Origin: Tieghemostelium lacteum
Taxonomy: Eukaryota; Evosea; Eumycetozoa; Dictyosteliales; Raperosteliaceae
Assembly: GCA_001606155.1 (NCBI GenBank)
Contig: LODT01000001.1
Span: 1,337,371-1,401,370 of the forward strand
DNA length: 64,000 bases
Direction of reading: 5' to 3'
Shown here: piece by piece, positions 36,901 to 46,205 of the stretch
Layout of the letters: each line of letters opens with the position of its first letter
Position numbering within the stretch: position 1 is the stretch's first letter
Notes under the pieces: generated by a model
The model's input: the letters and a program-made list of their open reading frames with translations, nothing else
Told to the model about the DNA's origin: nothing
Database searches by the model: none
Program-made: the position numbers and the translations under genes

Positions 36901-37851
36901 CAGACTACTGATGTTCCATTCAACATCTTTAAAAGAATGGATCAAAGTGATGAAATTGAAGGACACAATAACATTGATCAGGTACACTCTATCATTGATA
37001 CATCAGTTGACATGTCAATAGACACCAAATCCAAAGACTCCAATATCATAGCATTAGAATCGCACAATACTCATTTGGAATTTGGTGAGAAACCAAAAGA
37101 TGATAACCACTCCTATTCTTATAATTCACATTATAATGAGCCCAATCACCAACAACAACAACCTAAACCATATCAGTATTACAATAGACATTATGATAGA
37201 CATTATGATAAACAGGAACCAAAATATTCTTATAAAAAACCACAATATAAAAGACCTGGAGGACCAAATAGAGACCATTTATATCCTAGTTCCCAAGAAT
37301 CAAATTATCATGATAGACACCTAAATAGACCAACACATAGAAATGAGCCAGTTACTGAGAAACAACATTCCCCACCTTTAAAAAATGAATCAATCTATCA
37401 TCCACAACAACCTGAACAACAACAACAACCTGAACAACAACAACAGCAGCAGTCACAGCAGCAACAAACACCACAACACCAAGTTCCACCTCAAGGATAT
37501 TATCAACCAGGATACTATCCACATACCCAATCTCCACCTCAGGGATATTATAATTATTACCCAACTCAAGATTATTATCCACCACACCCATATACATCCC
37601 CACCATATCATCAGCCACCTACACAACTACAACAAACACAATTTCATACATCAAATTACTCATATCCACCCCAAAGTCATTATCCACCCCAAAGCTATTA
37701 TCCACCCCAAAACTATTATCCACCCCAAAACTATTATCCACCCCAAAGCTATTATCCACCACCTTATACATACCCACCATATCATCTACCACCAACACAA
37801 CCAACAACACAACAAACACCATCAACAGTACCAAATTCACATAATTATTAA
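31701..37851 (+). CDS. PHD - TFIIS-like - SPOC protein (Bye1/DIDO/PHF3 type), four exons
   Basis: Exons 31701..34467, 34527..34724, 34782..35604 and 35676..37851 all agree in phase and give 1987 residues. The start is ATG 31701 (the frame also offers an upstream TTG). Domains: (GAT)20-encoded poly-Asp at residues 83-102; PHD finger about 286-333 (CFCQQMEYGFMLRCDHCSEW, then CQPC); Lys-rich linker about 500-620; TFIIS-like domain about 1230-1330, crossing the last intron (YSIR-ARSLCFNIKTNVDLRE, then LVKMSIDDL); SPOC domain about 1504-1660; Pro/Tyr/Gln-rich tail. Known relatives bind RNA polymerase II through the TFIIS-like domain, methylated H3K4 through PHD and the phosphorylated Pol II tail through SPOC, so the role is probably nuclear transcription elongation. 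Exon 2 is a symmetric 198-bp exon between two related introns. A broken copy lies at 55.9-57.5 kb. Confidence 0.9.
31947..32006 (+). repeat. (GAT)20 triplet repeat encoding poly-Asp
   Basis: Twenty uninterrupted GAT codons inside the PHD/SPOC gene. Such pure codon repeats are usually variable in length between strains. Confidence 0.95.
33948..33987 (+). repeat. (AAT)n triplet repeat encoding poly-Asn
   Basis: Thirteen nearly pure AAT codons in the PHD/SPOC gene. The pseudogene copy at about 56140 keeps only a short, interrupted version of this tract. Confidence 0.85.
37672..37761 (+). repeat. Five tandem 18-bp units encoding QxYYPP hexapeptides
   Basis: Units of the form CAAARYTATTATCCACCC repeat five times in frame near the C-terminus of the PHD/SPOC protein. 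They give a Pol II CTD-like or prion-like Tyr/Pro/Gln repeat (Q-N/S-Y-Y-P-P). The first unit has His in place of the first Tyr. Confidence 0.9.
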
Positions 37852-38023
37852 TTTTTTAATATTTTTTTACAATCTAAAAGCCATTAATCAAAATCTGCCA
37901 ACATCTTTATTAAAATTTTTATTTTTGCCTTTTCAAATTTTAATTGACATCATAAAAAAAAAAATTAACGAACATTATCTGCCATAATTGTGATAAATAA
38001 GCTTCTTAAAAGAAATAGATAAA

Positions 38024-40087
38024 ATGAAAAAATTATTAATTTTAATAATTTTATCATTGTTTTTGATAAGTGGGATCGAATGTGTATTTCCAAATACTAT
38101 AGCAGAAGTTACCAATTCTTCACATGGTATTTCTTTTGATAATCCAAGTACGGGTCCATTTACTACTATTAAATGCGATATAAATGGAGATGGTTTCCTG
38201 GATTTTATTTATACTACATCGACAACAATTTATGTATATTTTGGACCATTTACAACATTTTTATATGCATACAATTCACTGAATGGAACAAATGGTTTTA
38301 CGATTTTAAATTCAAAAACTAAAATTGCATGTAAAGATATAAACAATGATGGTTTTGATGATTTGATGTTATCACAAGATACAAATAGCTCTAATAGAGC
38401 TATACTAATCTATGGCACAAATCAAGGATATCCTGCATCTGCTTTTGATCCTATTAGTTATATTACATCTTCTCCAGGTGTTGTTGGATTTTATGTTCCA
38501 GGTGAAGCTGGTACAGGTCAGATGTTAGGTTCAAGCAAATGCAATGGTGATTTTAATGGAGATGGTATTTATGATTTTGCATTTGGTTCAAATATTGGTT
38601 CAGTGACACCTTCCACTGGTACTCCAGTAACCTATGTTTTATATGGTTTGGCAAATGGAAAATTCCCAACTGATGCTAATGGAATTTTTGATACCACTAC
38701 TTTAAATGGAAATAATGGTTTTAAAATTAATACCAACACCTTTTATCTGGGATGTGGTGATGTTAATAGTGATGGTTTGGATGATATCATTATAAACTTA
38801 GATCAAGTAAATGTCTACATATTCTTTGGTACATCCACGCCATATCCAAATGGGGTATTTACACCAACATTTAATGGAATAGATTCATTCAAAATCATTC
38901 AAAGTGGTTCCAGTATATTTACAAATATTTTAAATCTTTTTGGTGTTGGTGATTTTAATGGTGATGGACTAAATGATTTATCATTTTCAGCTAAAAAGTC
39001 AGGTGGTGATAATGTGGTCTATGTAATGTATGGAATGTTAAGCTATCAACCAACATATATCTTTCCAACTTATATAAATGGTACAACTGGTACTCAATTT
39101 ACTATTATAGGTAACTCAAACAGTTTATGCACTGAAAACTTCCTGAGAGATGTCAATGGTGATGGTATTGCTGATTTAACTTGTTCTGGAGCCACCTACA
39201 AAGTGTGGTCTGTTTTTGGAAGACTTTCACCATTTCCAGCAACAAATAACCTGGTAGTTTCTACTGACCCAAACACATTTTTTGATAGATGTGTAGGATT
39301 TTATATACCTGATTCAATTCCGCCATATTATTATGGTGATTTTAACTCTGATTCAATTATTGATTTACAAGTTGCTACCACTTCCTCTGATGCAGTTGTA
39401 ATGTATGGCACTAAATTCTTTGATATCTCATCATCATTGGATTTAACTATTGAAAAAGTCTATAATCAAACTGATTATCTTCCATACAATAGTACATCTA
39501 CCCAAAGTAATGGTACATGTCCAATTTCATTTTTCACTGTCACCATTGAAGATCAAAATTCTGGTGATACTCTTGAATTTGAAAATCCAAATCCATCATT
39601 AGCCGGTATTAAGTCAAATGCCTCCAATACCACAATAACAGTATATTCCATTGACCCTAAATCAACTGTATTTTTCAGTAGTGTACTACCTCTAATTAAA
39701 TTAAAATCAGCCAACAGTACACAAAATTCAACCATTTCAATCACACTCGGTGGGCAGACATTTGACATCTTATATACTGCTGCTACAATCCCTACAAACA
39801 CCTCCACTACAACATCTTCTACTACAACTACTTCTACTACAACTACTTCTACTACATCTCCATTACCACAAAGTTCAGAATCCGTTGATAATAATGAAGG
39901 CAAAAGTAAGAGTAAAGTTGGTGTAATTGTTGGACCAATTGTTGCAGGAGTTGCAGTTGCATCCTTGCTAATATTTGGAGCATTCTTCATCAATAAGAAA
40001 AAGAAAGCCAAGAAACCACTCGAAAATCAAGTTTCAATGACACAAATCTTCACTGGTGGTAAAATTGAAACTATTGATAAATTCTAA
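38024..40087 (+). CDS. Membrane-anchored seven-repeat FG-GAP protein 3
   Basis: 687 residues, single exon, ATG 38024. Signal peptide MKKLLILIILSLFLISGIEC. Seven calcium-loop motifs: CDINGDGFLDF, KDINNDGFDDLM, GDFNGDGIYDFA, GDVNSDGLDDII, GDFNGDGLNDLS, RDVNGDGIADLT and a degenerate DFNSDSIIDLQ. A beta-rich region follows, then a Thr/Ser stalk (about residues 585-615). A membrane helix (VGVIVGPIVAGVAVASLLIF) and a basic cytoplasmic tail of about 35 residues end it. Unlike the two paralogues at 24 and 28 kb, it has a membrane anchor, no cysteine-rich tail and no intron in the first loop. The architecture is that of an integrin-alpha-like surface protein, though without a recognisable GFFKR motif. 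Function inferred. Confidence 0.88.
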   Translation: MKKLLILIILSLFLISGIECVFPNTIAEVTNSSHGISFDNPSTGPFTTIKCDINGDGFLDFIYTTSTTIYVYFGPFTTFLYAYNSLNGTNGFTILNSKTKIACKDINNDGFDDLMLSQDTNSSNRAILIYGTNQGYPASAFDPISYITSSPGVVGFYVPGEAGTGQMLGSSKCNGDFNGDGIYDFAFGSNIGSVTPSTGTPVTYVLYGLANGKFPTDANGIFDTTTLNGNNGFKINTNTFYLGCGDVNSDGLDDIIINLDQVNVYIFFGTSTPYPNGVFTPTFNGIDSFKIIQSGSSIFTNILNLFGVGDFNGDGLNDLSFSAKKSGGDNVVYVMYGMLSYQPTYIFPTYINGTTGTQFTIIGNSNSLCTENFLRDVNGDGIADLTCSGATYKVWSVFGRLSPFPATNNLVVSTDPNTFFDRCVGFYIPDSIPPYYYGDFNSDSIIDLQVATTSSDAVVMYGTKFFDISSSLDLTIEKVYNQTDYLPYNSTSTQSNGTCPISFFTVTIEDQNSGDTLEFENPNPSLAGIKSNASNTTITVYSIDPKSTVFFSSVLPLIKLKSANSTQNSTISITLGGQTFDILYTAATIPTNTSTTTSSTTTTSTTTTSTTSPLPQSSESVDNNEGKSKSKVGVIVGPIVAGVAVASLLIFGAFFINKKKKAKKPLENQVSMTQIFTGGKIETIDKF

Positions 40088-40269
40088 AAAACAATTTGTA
40101 AAGCTTAATTAATCTCATAGGAAAATTTTAAAAGTTGATAGACTGAATTAGTTGATCAACTATTAATTAATAAATTTATTATATTTATTTTTAGAGGATA
40201 TAAATTTGAAATCATTTATGAGAGAGTAAGGTAGATATTAATGATATTGTTAAATGTGAAATTTTATTT

Positions 40270-41646
40270 TTAGAGACCTGGATTTGAGGTTGAAAATAGA
40301 GTATTCATATCTAATTGAATCCATTGATTTTCATAAGCTGCTGTAATGGATTTTGGATTTGGTAATGGCCAAAGAGATGGTTGGAATGTAGAGGCAACCG
40401 AAATGTAGACTGTATTAGCTTCAAAATCATAGATGGCAGCATGGAGATCACCAGTTTGGAATTGGGCAACCAAGTTGATGAGAGCCTGGGCATTGATTTG
40501 ACCATAGTATTCAGAAATTAGACTGGGCATACAAGGATCAGAGTTTGGTTGAGTGTGTTTATCTACATAGACGATATCGTTAAAGAAAGGATGTTCAGGA
40601 GACTGTGGTGCATAACCAGGGAATGGAGTATCATCGTCAAAGACTCTTACAACATCATGAGAATATTCAACAACTACAGCTTGGCTTGACTCATTACTTC
40701 CAACACCAAGGAAAATGGAGCATGTTCTTTGAGTATTATAAATTCTATTTAAAACTTCATCGATACTGGTATCATATTGTAACATGTTTCTAAGATTGAA
40801 ATAAAATGGAATACCTTCGTATGAATAAGTACCGTTATATTTAATCCAAACTTTTTGACTGACACCAACTCTTTGACTGTACCCAGTAAGTGCACCAATA
40901 TACCCACTCCATGATAATATAGAGAATACATGACCATTACCAGCCTCTGGATGGTATACTATAAAAGTTGGTACTGATACCAATGGGTTATCCAAACCCC
41001 AGTCTAAAGCCCTCAATTGAATGAGGCCTCCATTGGGAGTGGCTTCACCCCATGCACCCAAAATTGAGCAATGTGCCTTAACCAATTCTGGGAACATGTG
41101 TAATCTGATAATCATCTGATAATCCAATCCAGAGCCATCAGAAAGTCCTTTTAACTCTTCATAAAACTCTGCGGCTGTATAAGGTTTAGTAACTAATGCA
41201 ATATAGTCAAGAGCAAAATTTACACCAAAATCCTCAATCATTTTAATAATAAAATCTGGAAGGATATTGATAAAAGCTGGTAGATTCTTTCCAATAGCTT
41301 CTTCGGCATAACTTAAGAATTGAGGGTACATGACATTCATTTGTTCTTTAAGAAGTTGACCATGTGCATAACCCATTTGGTATGGTGTACCGTAGACATG
41401 CAGTAAATTGACTGTAGTATTTTGACTTCCAACTTTATATAACAAACCATTGTCAACTTGTGTAACAAATTCTGGTGTTTCATTCCATATAATGTTACTA
41501 TTAACACTTCCTTTACAATTGTGTTTTGGATCTTCACTACTAGATGTTGATCCTTCTGATGATGGATGCCATTCTACTTCATTTTCCATTAATATTACAT
41601 TTTTAATCACGAAAATGATTAATAAACAGATAATTTGGTATTTCAT
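40270..41646 (-). CDS. Secreted C45-type Ntn hydrolase (acyltransferase/ceramidase-like)
   Basis: 458 residues from ATG at 41646; the frame runs further upstream only from a TTG and across the promoter. A signal peptide is visible (MKYQIICLLIIFVIKNVIL). The core matches the acyl-CoA:6-aminopenicillanate acyltransferase/peptidase C45 fold. GTPYQMGYAHGQLLKEQM is followed by the candidate nucleophile Cys in VKAHCSILGAWGEATPNGGL, then LRALDWGLDN and the late strand AAIYDFEANTVYISVA. Such precursors usually cleave themselves before the nucleophilic Cys. D. discoideum has related proteins named dcd1 (acid-ceramidase-like); I think this is one of that group, but the substrate is not known. Convergent with FG-GAP gene 3 and probably lysosomal or secreted. 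Confidence 0.85.
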   Translation of the reverse strand: MKYQIICLLIIFVIKNVILMENEVEWHPSSEGSTSSSEDPKHNCKGSVNSNIIWNETPEFVTQVDNGLLYKVGSQNTTVNLLHVYGTPYQMGYAHGQLLKEQMNVMYPQFLSYAEEAIGKNLPAFINILPDFIIKMIEDFGVNFALDYIALVTKPYTAAEFYEELKGLSDGSGLDYQMIIRLHMFPELVKAHCSILGAWGEATPNGGLIQLRALDWGLDNPLVSVPTFIVYHPEAGNGHVFSILSWSGYIGALTGYSQRVGVSQKVWIKYNGTYSYEGIPFYFNLRNMLQYDTSIDEVLNRIYNTQRTCSIFLGVGSNESSQAVVVEYSHDVVRVFDDDTPFPGYAPQSPEHPFFNDIVYVDKHTQPNSDPCMPSLISEYYGQINAQALINLVAQFQTGDLHAAIYDFEANTVYISVASTFQPSLWPLPNPKSITAAYENQWIQLDMNTLFSTSNPGL

Positions 41647-41862
41647 GATTTTTTTGATGATGTGGTGTTTTCGCAAAACGATATTATCTGAATGGCGATT
41701 ATTATTAGTAAACAAAAAAAAAAAAAAATAATCAAACTCGAAAAAAAATAATTAAATTTCAAATCAAAACCATTGAAAATAGAAGTATAATAAAGTGGAA
41801 CCCAATTCAATGATATTTATAAAATTTAAAAAATATCTAGGTTGATTGAATAAATTTTTTAT

Positions 41863-42759
41863 TTAAATATCTTTTTCTCTTTTGTGTTTCCGCTCTAAAT
41901 ATCTTTCTCTTGCGGCTTGAATAGATTTGTCGTCATTTCTTCTTGCCATAAATATATTTTTATTATTACTTTCTTTTTCTTCTTTATTATCTCTTTGTTG
42001 TTGTGGTTGTTCTTTTCTATTACTAAATCCAGGTCTATTAATATTATCATAATTACCTCTATATACATCTTTTTTTATAATATTTGTAGACTCTTTTGTA
42101 GATTGGAATTTAGTTGTTGTTATATTTTGTTGATTAGTTCTTGATTGAGATGATGGTTCATCTTTATTATACACATCATTGTACAAATTTTTTTGAAATG
42201 ATTGAAAAGTTTTTGAATTTAATTGTTGTTTTTCTTCTAGTTGATCTAATCTATCCTGTTCCTCACGTTCTTTTTTATCTCTTTCAAGCTTCTCTCGATA
42301 GGAATCAGTTATATATGACTCTTTATCTTTATATTTATCCGCATCTATATCTCTTTCTTTTTGCATTTGTTTTTCTTTTAGTCTATCTAATTCTCTTTTC
42401 TTTTTCTGAGCAGATTCCACTAGAGATGCAATATATTTTGATTGTTTAGGTTCCTCTTTAGGTCTAGTAGATAATCCTGCTCTATGTTGTAATGCTTTTC
42501 TACTATTACCTCCATCCTGTTCTTTCATAGAATCATAAACAGAATCATATTCAAAAGCTGTTGGATCATCTTTTAAAGCATCGTTATAAGTTTTCTCTAA
42601 TTTTGTATTTTGTTTTTGTTTTAAAAGTTCAGCTATATGATTAGTTGGTCCAGATTCAATATCTACCTCATCCTCATCATTATCTTTAAATACTATTGCT
42701 TTTTTCTTTGCAGTAGGTAATTGTAAACCATATTTCCTAGGAACATTATCACTGGACAT
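41863..42759 (-). CDS. NSRP1/CCDC55-like nuclear speckle splicing regulator
   Basis: 298 residues from ATG 42757-42759; a longer frame upstream is just a T/A tract and is not counted. The N-terminus PRKYGLQLPTAKKKAIVFKD, the block DPTAFEYDSVYDSM and the coiled region YIASLVESAQKKKRELDRL are characteristic of the NSRP1 (DUF2040) family. The C-terminal AARERYLERKHKREKD also matches. Members are nuclear and affect splice-site choice. The middle (residues about 185-270) is Gln/Asn-rich and disordered. It is divergent from the p24 gene with 165 bp between the starts, including a run of about 20 T at 42842-42863. Confidence 0.9.
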   Translation of the reverse strand: MSSDNVPRKYGLQLPTAKKKAIVFKDNDEDEVDIESGPTNHIAELLKQKQNTKLEKTYNDALKDDPTAFEYDSVYDSMKEQDGGNSRKALQHRAGLSTRPKEEPKQSKYIASLVESAQKKKRELDRLKEKQMQKERDIDADKYKDKESYITDSYREKLERDKKEREEQDRLDQLEEKQQLNSKTFQSFQKNLYNDVYNKDEPSSQSRTNQQNITTTKFQSTKESTNIIKKDVYRGNYDNINRPGFSNRKEQPQQQRDNKEEKESNNKNIFMARRNDDKSIQAARERYLERKHKREKDI

Positions 42760-42924
42760 TTTATTAAGTATATATAAATGAAAAAGGTAGAGGGGGATAG
42801 AGAAGTCGTTACGTCTTTGAAATTCAAAATGACTCAAAAAAAAATTTTTTTTTTTTTTTTTTTGAATTGAACAACACTCCAACATCAAATCATTTTTTTA
42901 AAAAGATTAGATAATATAGAAAAA

Positions 42925-43569
42925 ATGAATATTAAAGTTATAGGATTGATATTCACCATTCTATGTTGTATAGAATTTGGAAGAGGTATTTATTTTGAAC
43001 TTAATGGTGGTCAAACTAAATGTTTTTTAGAAGAGAATCCAAAAGATACACTCTTGTTGGGTAAATATCAATTAGAGGACTTGAATCCACCAACAGGTCA
43101 ACCAAATCAATTGGCACTCTCAGTAAGAGTAACCGATCCAGAGAAAAAAGAATTGTTATCCAAAACCATGGGTACAATAGGACGTTTTTCATTTACCACT
43201 CAAATTGGAGGTGAACACAAGATTTGTTTTTCAACTAATACCTCACGTTGGTTTGGACCATCTGTAAAGACAAGATTACATTTGGATTTGGAAACAGGTG
43301 CTGGTGCTAACGATTACGAAGATATCGCTAAAGTTGAACAATTGAACAGTATGGAAATCTCCATTCGTAGACTCAATGATAGAGTCAACCAAATCAGAAA
43401 AGAACAAAGTTATCAAAGAGGTCGTGAACAAACTTTCCGTAATACTTCTGAATCAACAAATTCACGTGTAATGTGGTGGTCACTTTTACAAGTTGTTGTT
43501 TTGGTAGCTACTGGTGTATGGCAAATGAGACATCTTAAATCTTTCTTTAAAGCAAAGAAATTAGTATAA
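42925..43569 (+). CDS. p24/TMED family cargo receptor
   Basis: 214 residues, the usual length for p24 proteins. Signal peptide (MNIKVIGLIFTILCCIEFGRG), a GOLD domain starting IYFELNGGQTKCFLEE with the paired cysteines (C33 and the one in HKICFST), a coiled coil (SMEISIRRLNDRVNQIRKEQ), one membrane helix (MWWSLLQVVVLVATGVW) and the short tail LKSFFKAKKLV. The tail has both a di-phenylalanine and a dilysine KKxx signal, binding COPII and COPI coats. It cycles between ER and Golgi and sorts cargo such as GPI-anchored proteins. It looks closest to the TMED4/9 (alpha) type because of the KKLV tail, which is tentative. Confidence 0.94.
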   Translation: MNIKVIGLIFTILCCIEFGRGIYFELNGGQTKCFLEENPKDTLLLGKYQLEDLNPPTGQPNQLALSVRVTDPEKKELLSKTMGTIGRFSFTTQIGGEHKICFSTNTSRWFGPSVKTRLHLDLETGAGANDYEDIAKVEQLNSMEISIRRLNDRVNQIRKEQSYQRGREQTFRNTSESTNSRVMWWSLLQVVVLVATGVWQMRHLKSFFKAKKLV

Positions 43570-43916
43570 ATTATCTATTCAATTTCATATAATTAGTATA
43601 ATAAAAAACCATAACAAAAATAGAATATATATTATACAACCCTCAACATGTTTTTATTCAAACTTTTAGTATATATATTAATTAAAAATTTAAGATTGAC
43701 TAATTTAATCTTTCAGATTTATATAAATCTTTAAGATTTATAATAATATCTAATAAATCTAATAGATTTAAAATATTTAAAAATCAAATCATCAGAAAAT
43801 GTGTGTTTGTTGTTATAAATTGAAGTGAATGTTGCTTTTTTTTTTTCAAATTAGTTTTATTGTGGTTCGCATATGACATTAGGTTGAATTTGGGAAAAAG
43901 AGGAATATAGAAAAAA
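43570..43916. other. Intergenic, 347 bp, upstream of UROD
   Basis: Highly AT-rich, with several AATCTTTAAGATTT-like short inverted pieces around 43690-43770 that could fold but have no partner or frame. The last 50 bp (GTGGTTCGCATATGACATTAG and on) is less AT-rich and is probably 5' UTR of the UROD gene. Confidence 0.45.
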
Positions 43917-44996
43917 ATGACAGAACAATTTCCAGTATTAAAGAATGACTTATTTTTAAGAGCTTGTAATGGTGAGGATGTTGAAAGAGTACCAGTTTGG
44001 ATAATGAGACAAGCTGGTAGATATCTACCAGAATTCAAATCAGTTCGTGCTGATAGCGATTTCTTTAAGGTTTGTCAGACCCCTGAACTTGCATGTACAG
44101 TTACTATACAACCAATTCTTAGATTTCCTTTAGATGCCGCTATTATATTCTCTGATATTTTGGTGATTCCTCAAGCTATGGGATTAGAGGTACAAATGAT
44201 TCCAGGTAAAGGTCCACATTTTCCTGATCCTATAAAAACAATTGACGATCTAAAAAGGGTGCAATTCCCAATATCGGTACAGGAGAAACTTGGATATGTA
44301 TTTGATGCAATTACACTTACAAGACATAAACTTGAAGGTAAAGTACCTCTTATTGGGTTCACAGGTGCACCTTGGACACTGTTTACCTACTGTATTGAAG
44401 GTGGAGGTGGAACAGATCTCAAAGAATCCAAACTCTGGTTACTTCAACATCCTCAAGAGTCACATAAATTCCTTCAAAAGCTTACAGATGTCGCAGTTGA
44501 TTACCTATGCGGTCAGATTAAAGCTGGTGCTCAAGCTGCTCAGGTTTTTGATTCTTGGTCTGGTGAATTATCTCCTCAAATGTTTGACGAATTTTGTCTT
44601 CCCTATCTCATTCAAATCTCACGTCGTGTTAAGGAGGTCTATCCTAATGTACCTTTAATTTGTTTTCCAAAAGGTTCCAATTTTGCTCTAAAGAAACTTG
44701 CAGAGCAATCAAGTTATAACGTATTAGGTGTCGATTGGACTATATCTCCTGAAGCCGCCAGAGAAATGGTAGGTCTTAAAGTCACCTTACAAGGTAACCT
44801 TGACCCTATCACCCTCTATGCAGGTAAAGATATCATTCATAAACAGGTTGAAACCATGATCAAAGGTTTTGGTACCAAAAGATATATTGCTAATCTAGGT
44901 CATGGTATGCAACCTCAAATGACTCCAGAAATGGCTGAATATTTTGTTTCAAGTGTTCATCAAATTTCTGAAGATTTAATTAAACATCAAAAATAA
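43917..44996 (+). CDS. hemE: Uroporphyrinogen decarboxylase
   Basis: 359 residues, normal length. It decarboxylates the four acetate side chains of uroporphyrinogen III to coproporphyrinogen III in cytosolic heme synthesis. Visible family landmarks: the substrate-binding VWIMRQAGRYLPEF, the catalytic Asp in IIFSDILVIPQAMGL, GFTGAPWTLFTYCIEGGG, FDSWSGELSP, LGVDWTISPE, LQGNLDP and ANLGHGMQPQMTPE. Single exon, ATG 43917. All expected active-site segments are intact, so the enzyme should be functional. Confidence 0.97.
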   Translation: MTEQFPVLKNDLFLRACNGEDVERVPVWIMRQAGRYLPEFKSVRADSDFFKVCQTPELACTVTIQPILRFPLDAAIIFSDILVIPQAMGLEVQMIPGKGPHFPDPIKTIDDLKRVQFPISVQEKLGYVFDAITLTRHKLEGKVPLIGFTGAPWTLFTYCIEGGGGTDLKESKLWLLQHPQESHKFLQKLTDVAVDYLCGQIKAGAQAAQVFDSWSGELSPQMFDEFCLPYLIQISRRVKEVYPNVPLICFPKGSNFALKKLAEQSSYNVLGVDWTISPEAAREMVGLKVTLQGNLDPITLYAGKDIIHKQVETMIKGFGTKRYIANLGHGMQPQMTPEMAEYFVSSVHQISEDLIKHQK

Positions 44997-45034
44997 ATTT
45001 AAATTATTTTTGCTGATTAAAATTTTTAGACAAC

Positions 45035-45230
45035 ATGTCAAGCAAAACTTGCACAATAAATCAGCTTACCTCAATCAACCATAAATCAAACATCCAACAC
45101 CCTCAACAGGTAAAAATTATACGCAAAGTAACTCTAAAATAAAGTTACGACTTTTTTAATGAATTTTCAGAATTCATCCAAAAAAATAGCTCTAAAAGGA
45201 GCTTTACTTCCTCATTGTCCAGAGGAATAA
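45035..45230 (+). CDS. Possible micro-gene, 44 residues, two exons
   Basis: ATG at 45035 opens 25 codons (MSSKTCTINQLTSINHKSNI and five more) ending at a CAG/GTAAAA donor. A 61-bp AT-rich intron ends in TTTTCAG at 45170, and the next 19 codons (NSSKKIALKGALLPHCPEE) run in the same phase to TAA at 45230. Both exons are markedly less AT-rich than the intron and flanks, as expected of coding DNA. No homologue is recognised, and there is no signal peptide. It could instead be an untranslated leader or non-coding transcript of the G-patch gene 169 bp downstream. The phase agreement alone could occur by chance about one time in three. Confidence 0.4.
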
Positions 45231-45398
45231 ATGTAAATTACCTCAGTCCAGATCTGACCAATTTATCATTTTGTTTATACCAAAATAAACATTTAAAAAA
45301 TTAATCAAGAAAACGATAAAAACGAAAACTTTTTTTTTTCTAAATTAAAACTTTAAAAGTAGTATTACCATTACAAAGACTATTTATAATTTCAGAAA

Positions 45399-46166
45399 AT
45401 GGAAGGAAATTCAGGTATTGATATAGGTATGAACCTATTAAAAAAGATGGGTTGGAAAGGTGCAGGTTTGGGTGCCAATCAAGATGGTACAACAGAAGTA
45501 ATCACAAATAAGAAAAAAGCAGATAACTATGGTCTTGGTCTTTCAGATGAAATGAAAAGACATTACTCATCAAATAACTGGGCAGGCAATAATGAAGCCT
45601 ATGATCAAATTTTACAACAATTAAATGATAATAATGAAAATAGCAAATCTAAAAATAGTGATGAATCAAGTAGTGAAAATGAAGCTACCAACAACAATAA
45701 CAAAAGAAAATTAAATAATGATAAATCAGATAAAAAAAAGAATATTAAAAAGATTAAAACTACTAAAAAGAGTGATTATTCTAGTAGTAGTAGTAGTGAA
45801 AGTGAAAGTGAATCTGAATCAGAATCTGAATCTGAATCAGAGAAAAAGAAATCAAAATCAAAAGCAAAATTAAGTGATAATAGTAGTGAAAGTGATAAAA
45901 ATAGTGATAGTGATTCTAGTAGCAGTAGTAGTGAGAGTGAAAATGAAAATTCATCATCTTCATCTTCATCATCTTCTGAAAGTGATTCTAGTAGCAGTAG
46001 TGAAAGTGAAGAAGAAGAAAAACCAAAAGTACAACCTGTTAAAAGATGGGCAGTTGCAAACACAAGATATCATAAATTATTAAAAGCAAAAAATGTAAAT
46101 AATTACAGTGAAGAAGAAATGAAAGAGATTTTAGGTATTAGAAAATTACCTACTGCAAATAAATAA
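45399..46166 (+). CDS. G-patch domain protein with acidic serine tract
   Basis: 255 residues, ATG 45399. A G-patch starts at residue 5 (GIDIGMNLLKKMGWKGAGLG). NNYGLGLS-like and HYSSNNWAGNNEAYDQILQQ segments follow, resembling the N-termini of GPATCH4/PINX1-type nucleolar proteins. G-patches bind and activate DEAH helicases. Residues about 85-210 are Ser/Asp/Glu/Lys repeats (likely phosphorylated). The C-terminus KRWAVANTRYHKLLKAKNVN, then YSEEEMKEILG, is ordered and probably conserved. The likely site is nucleus or nucleolus, by family inference. TTTCAG immediately before the ATG (45391-45396) could be the acceptor of a 5' UTR intron. Confidence 0.85.
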   Translation: MEGNSGIDIGMNLLKKMGWKGAGLGANQDGTTEVITNKKKADNYGLGLSDEMKRHYSSNNWAGNNEAYDQILQQLNDNNENSKSKNSDESSSENEATNNNNKRKLNNDKSDKKKNIKKIKTTKKSDYSSSSSSESESESESESESESEKKKSKSKAKLSDNSSESDKNSDSDSSSSSSESENENSSSSSSSSSESDSSSSSESEEEEKPKVQPVKRWAVANTRYHKLLKAKNVNNYSEEEMKEILGIRKLPTANK

Positions 46167-46205
46167 TTATAATAATATTGTATATTTTAGAATAAGATAA
46201 AAGGT

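Noticed and set aside
37385-37987. 200-codon frame overlapping the 3' end of the PHD/SPOC gene
   Set aside because: Frame-shifted reading of the Pro/Tyr/Gln repeats; the repeats make sense only in the main frame.
45399-46166. Idea that the G-patch protein is a PINX1 telomerase inhibitor linked to TERT
   Set aside because: The G-patch alone does not separate PINX1 from GPATCH4-type proteins, and 42 kb distance gives no functional link.
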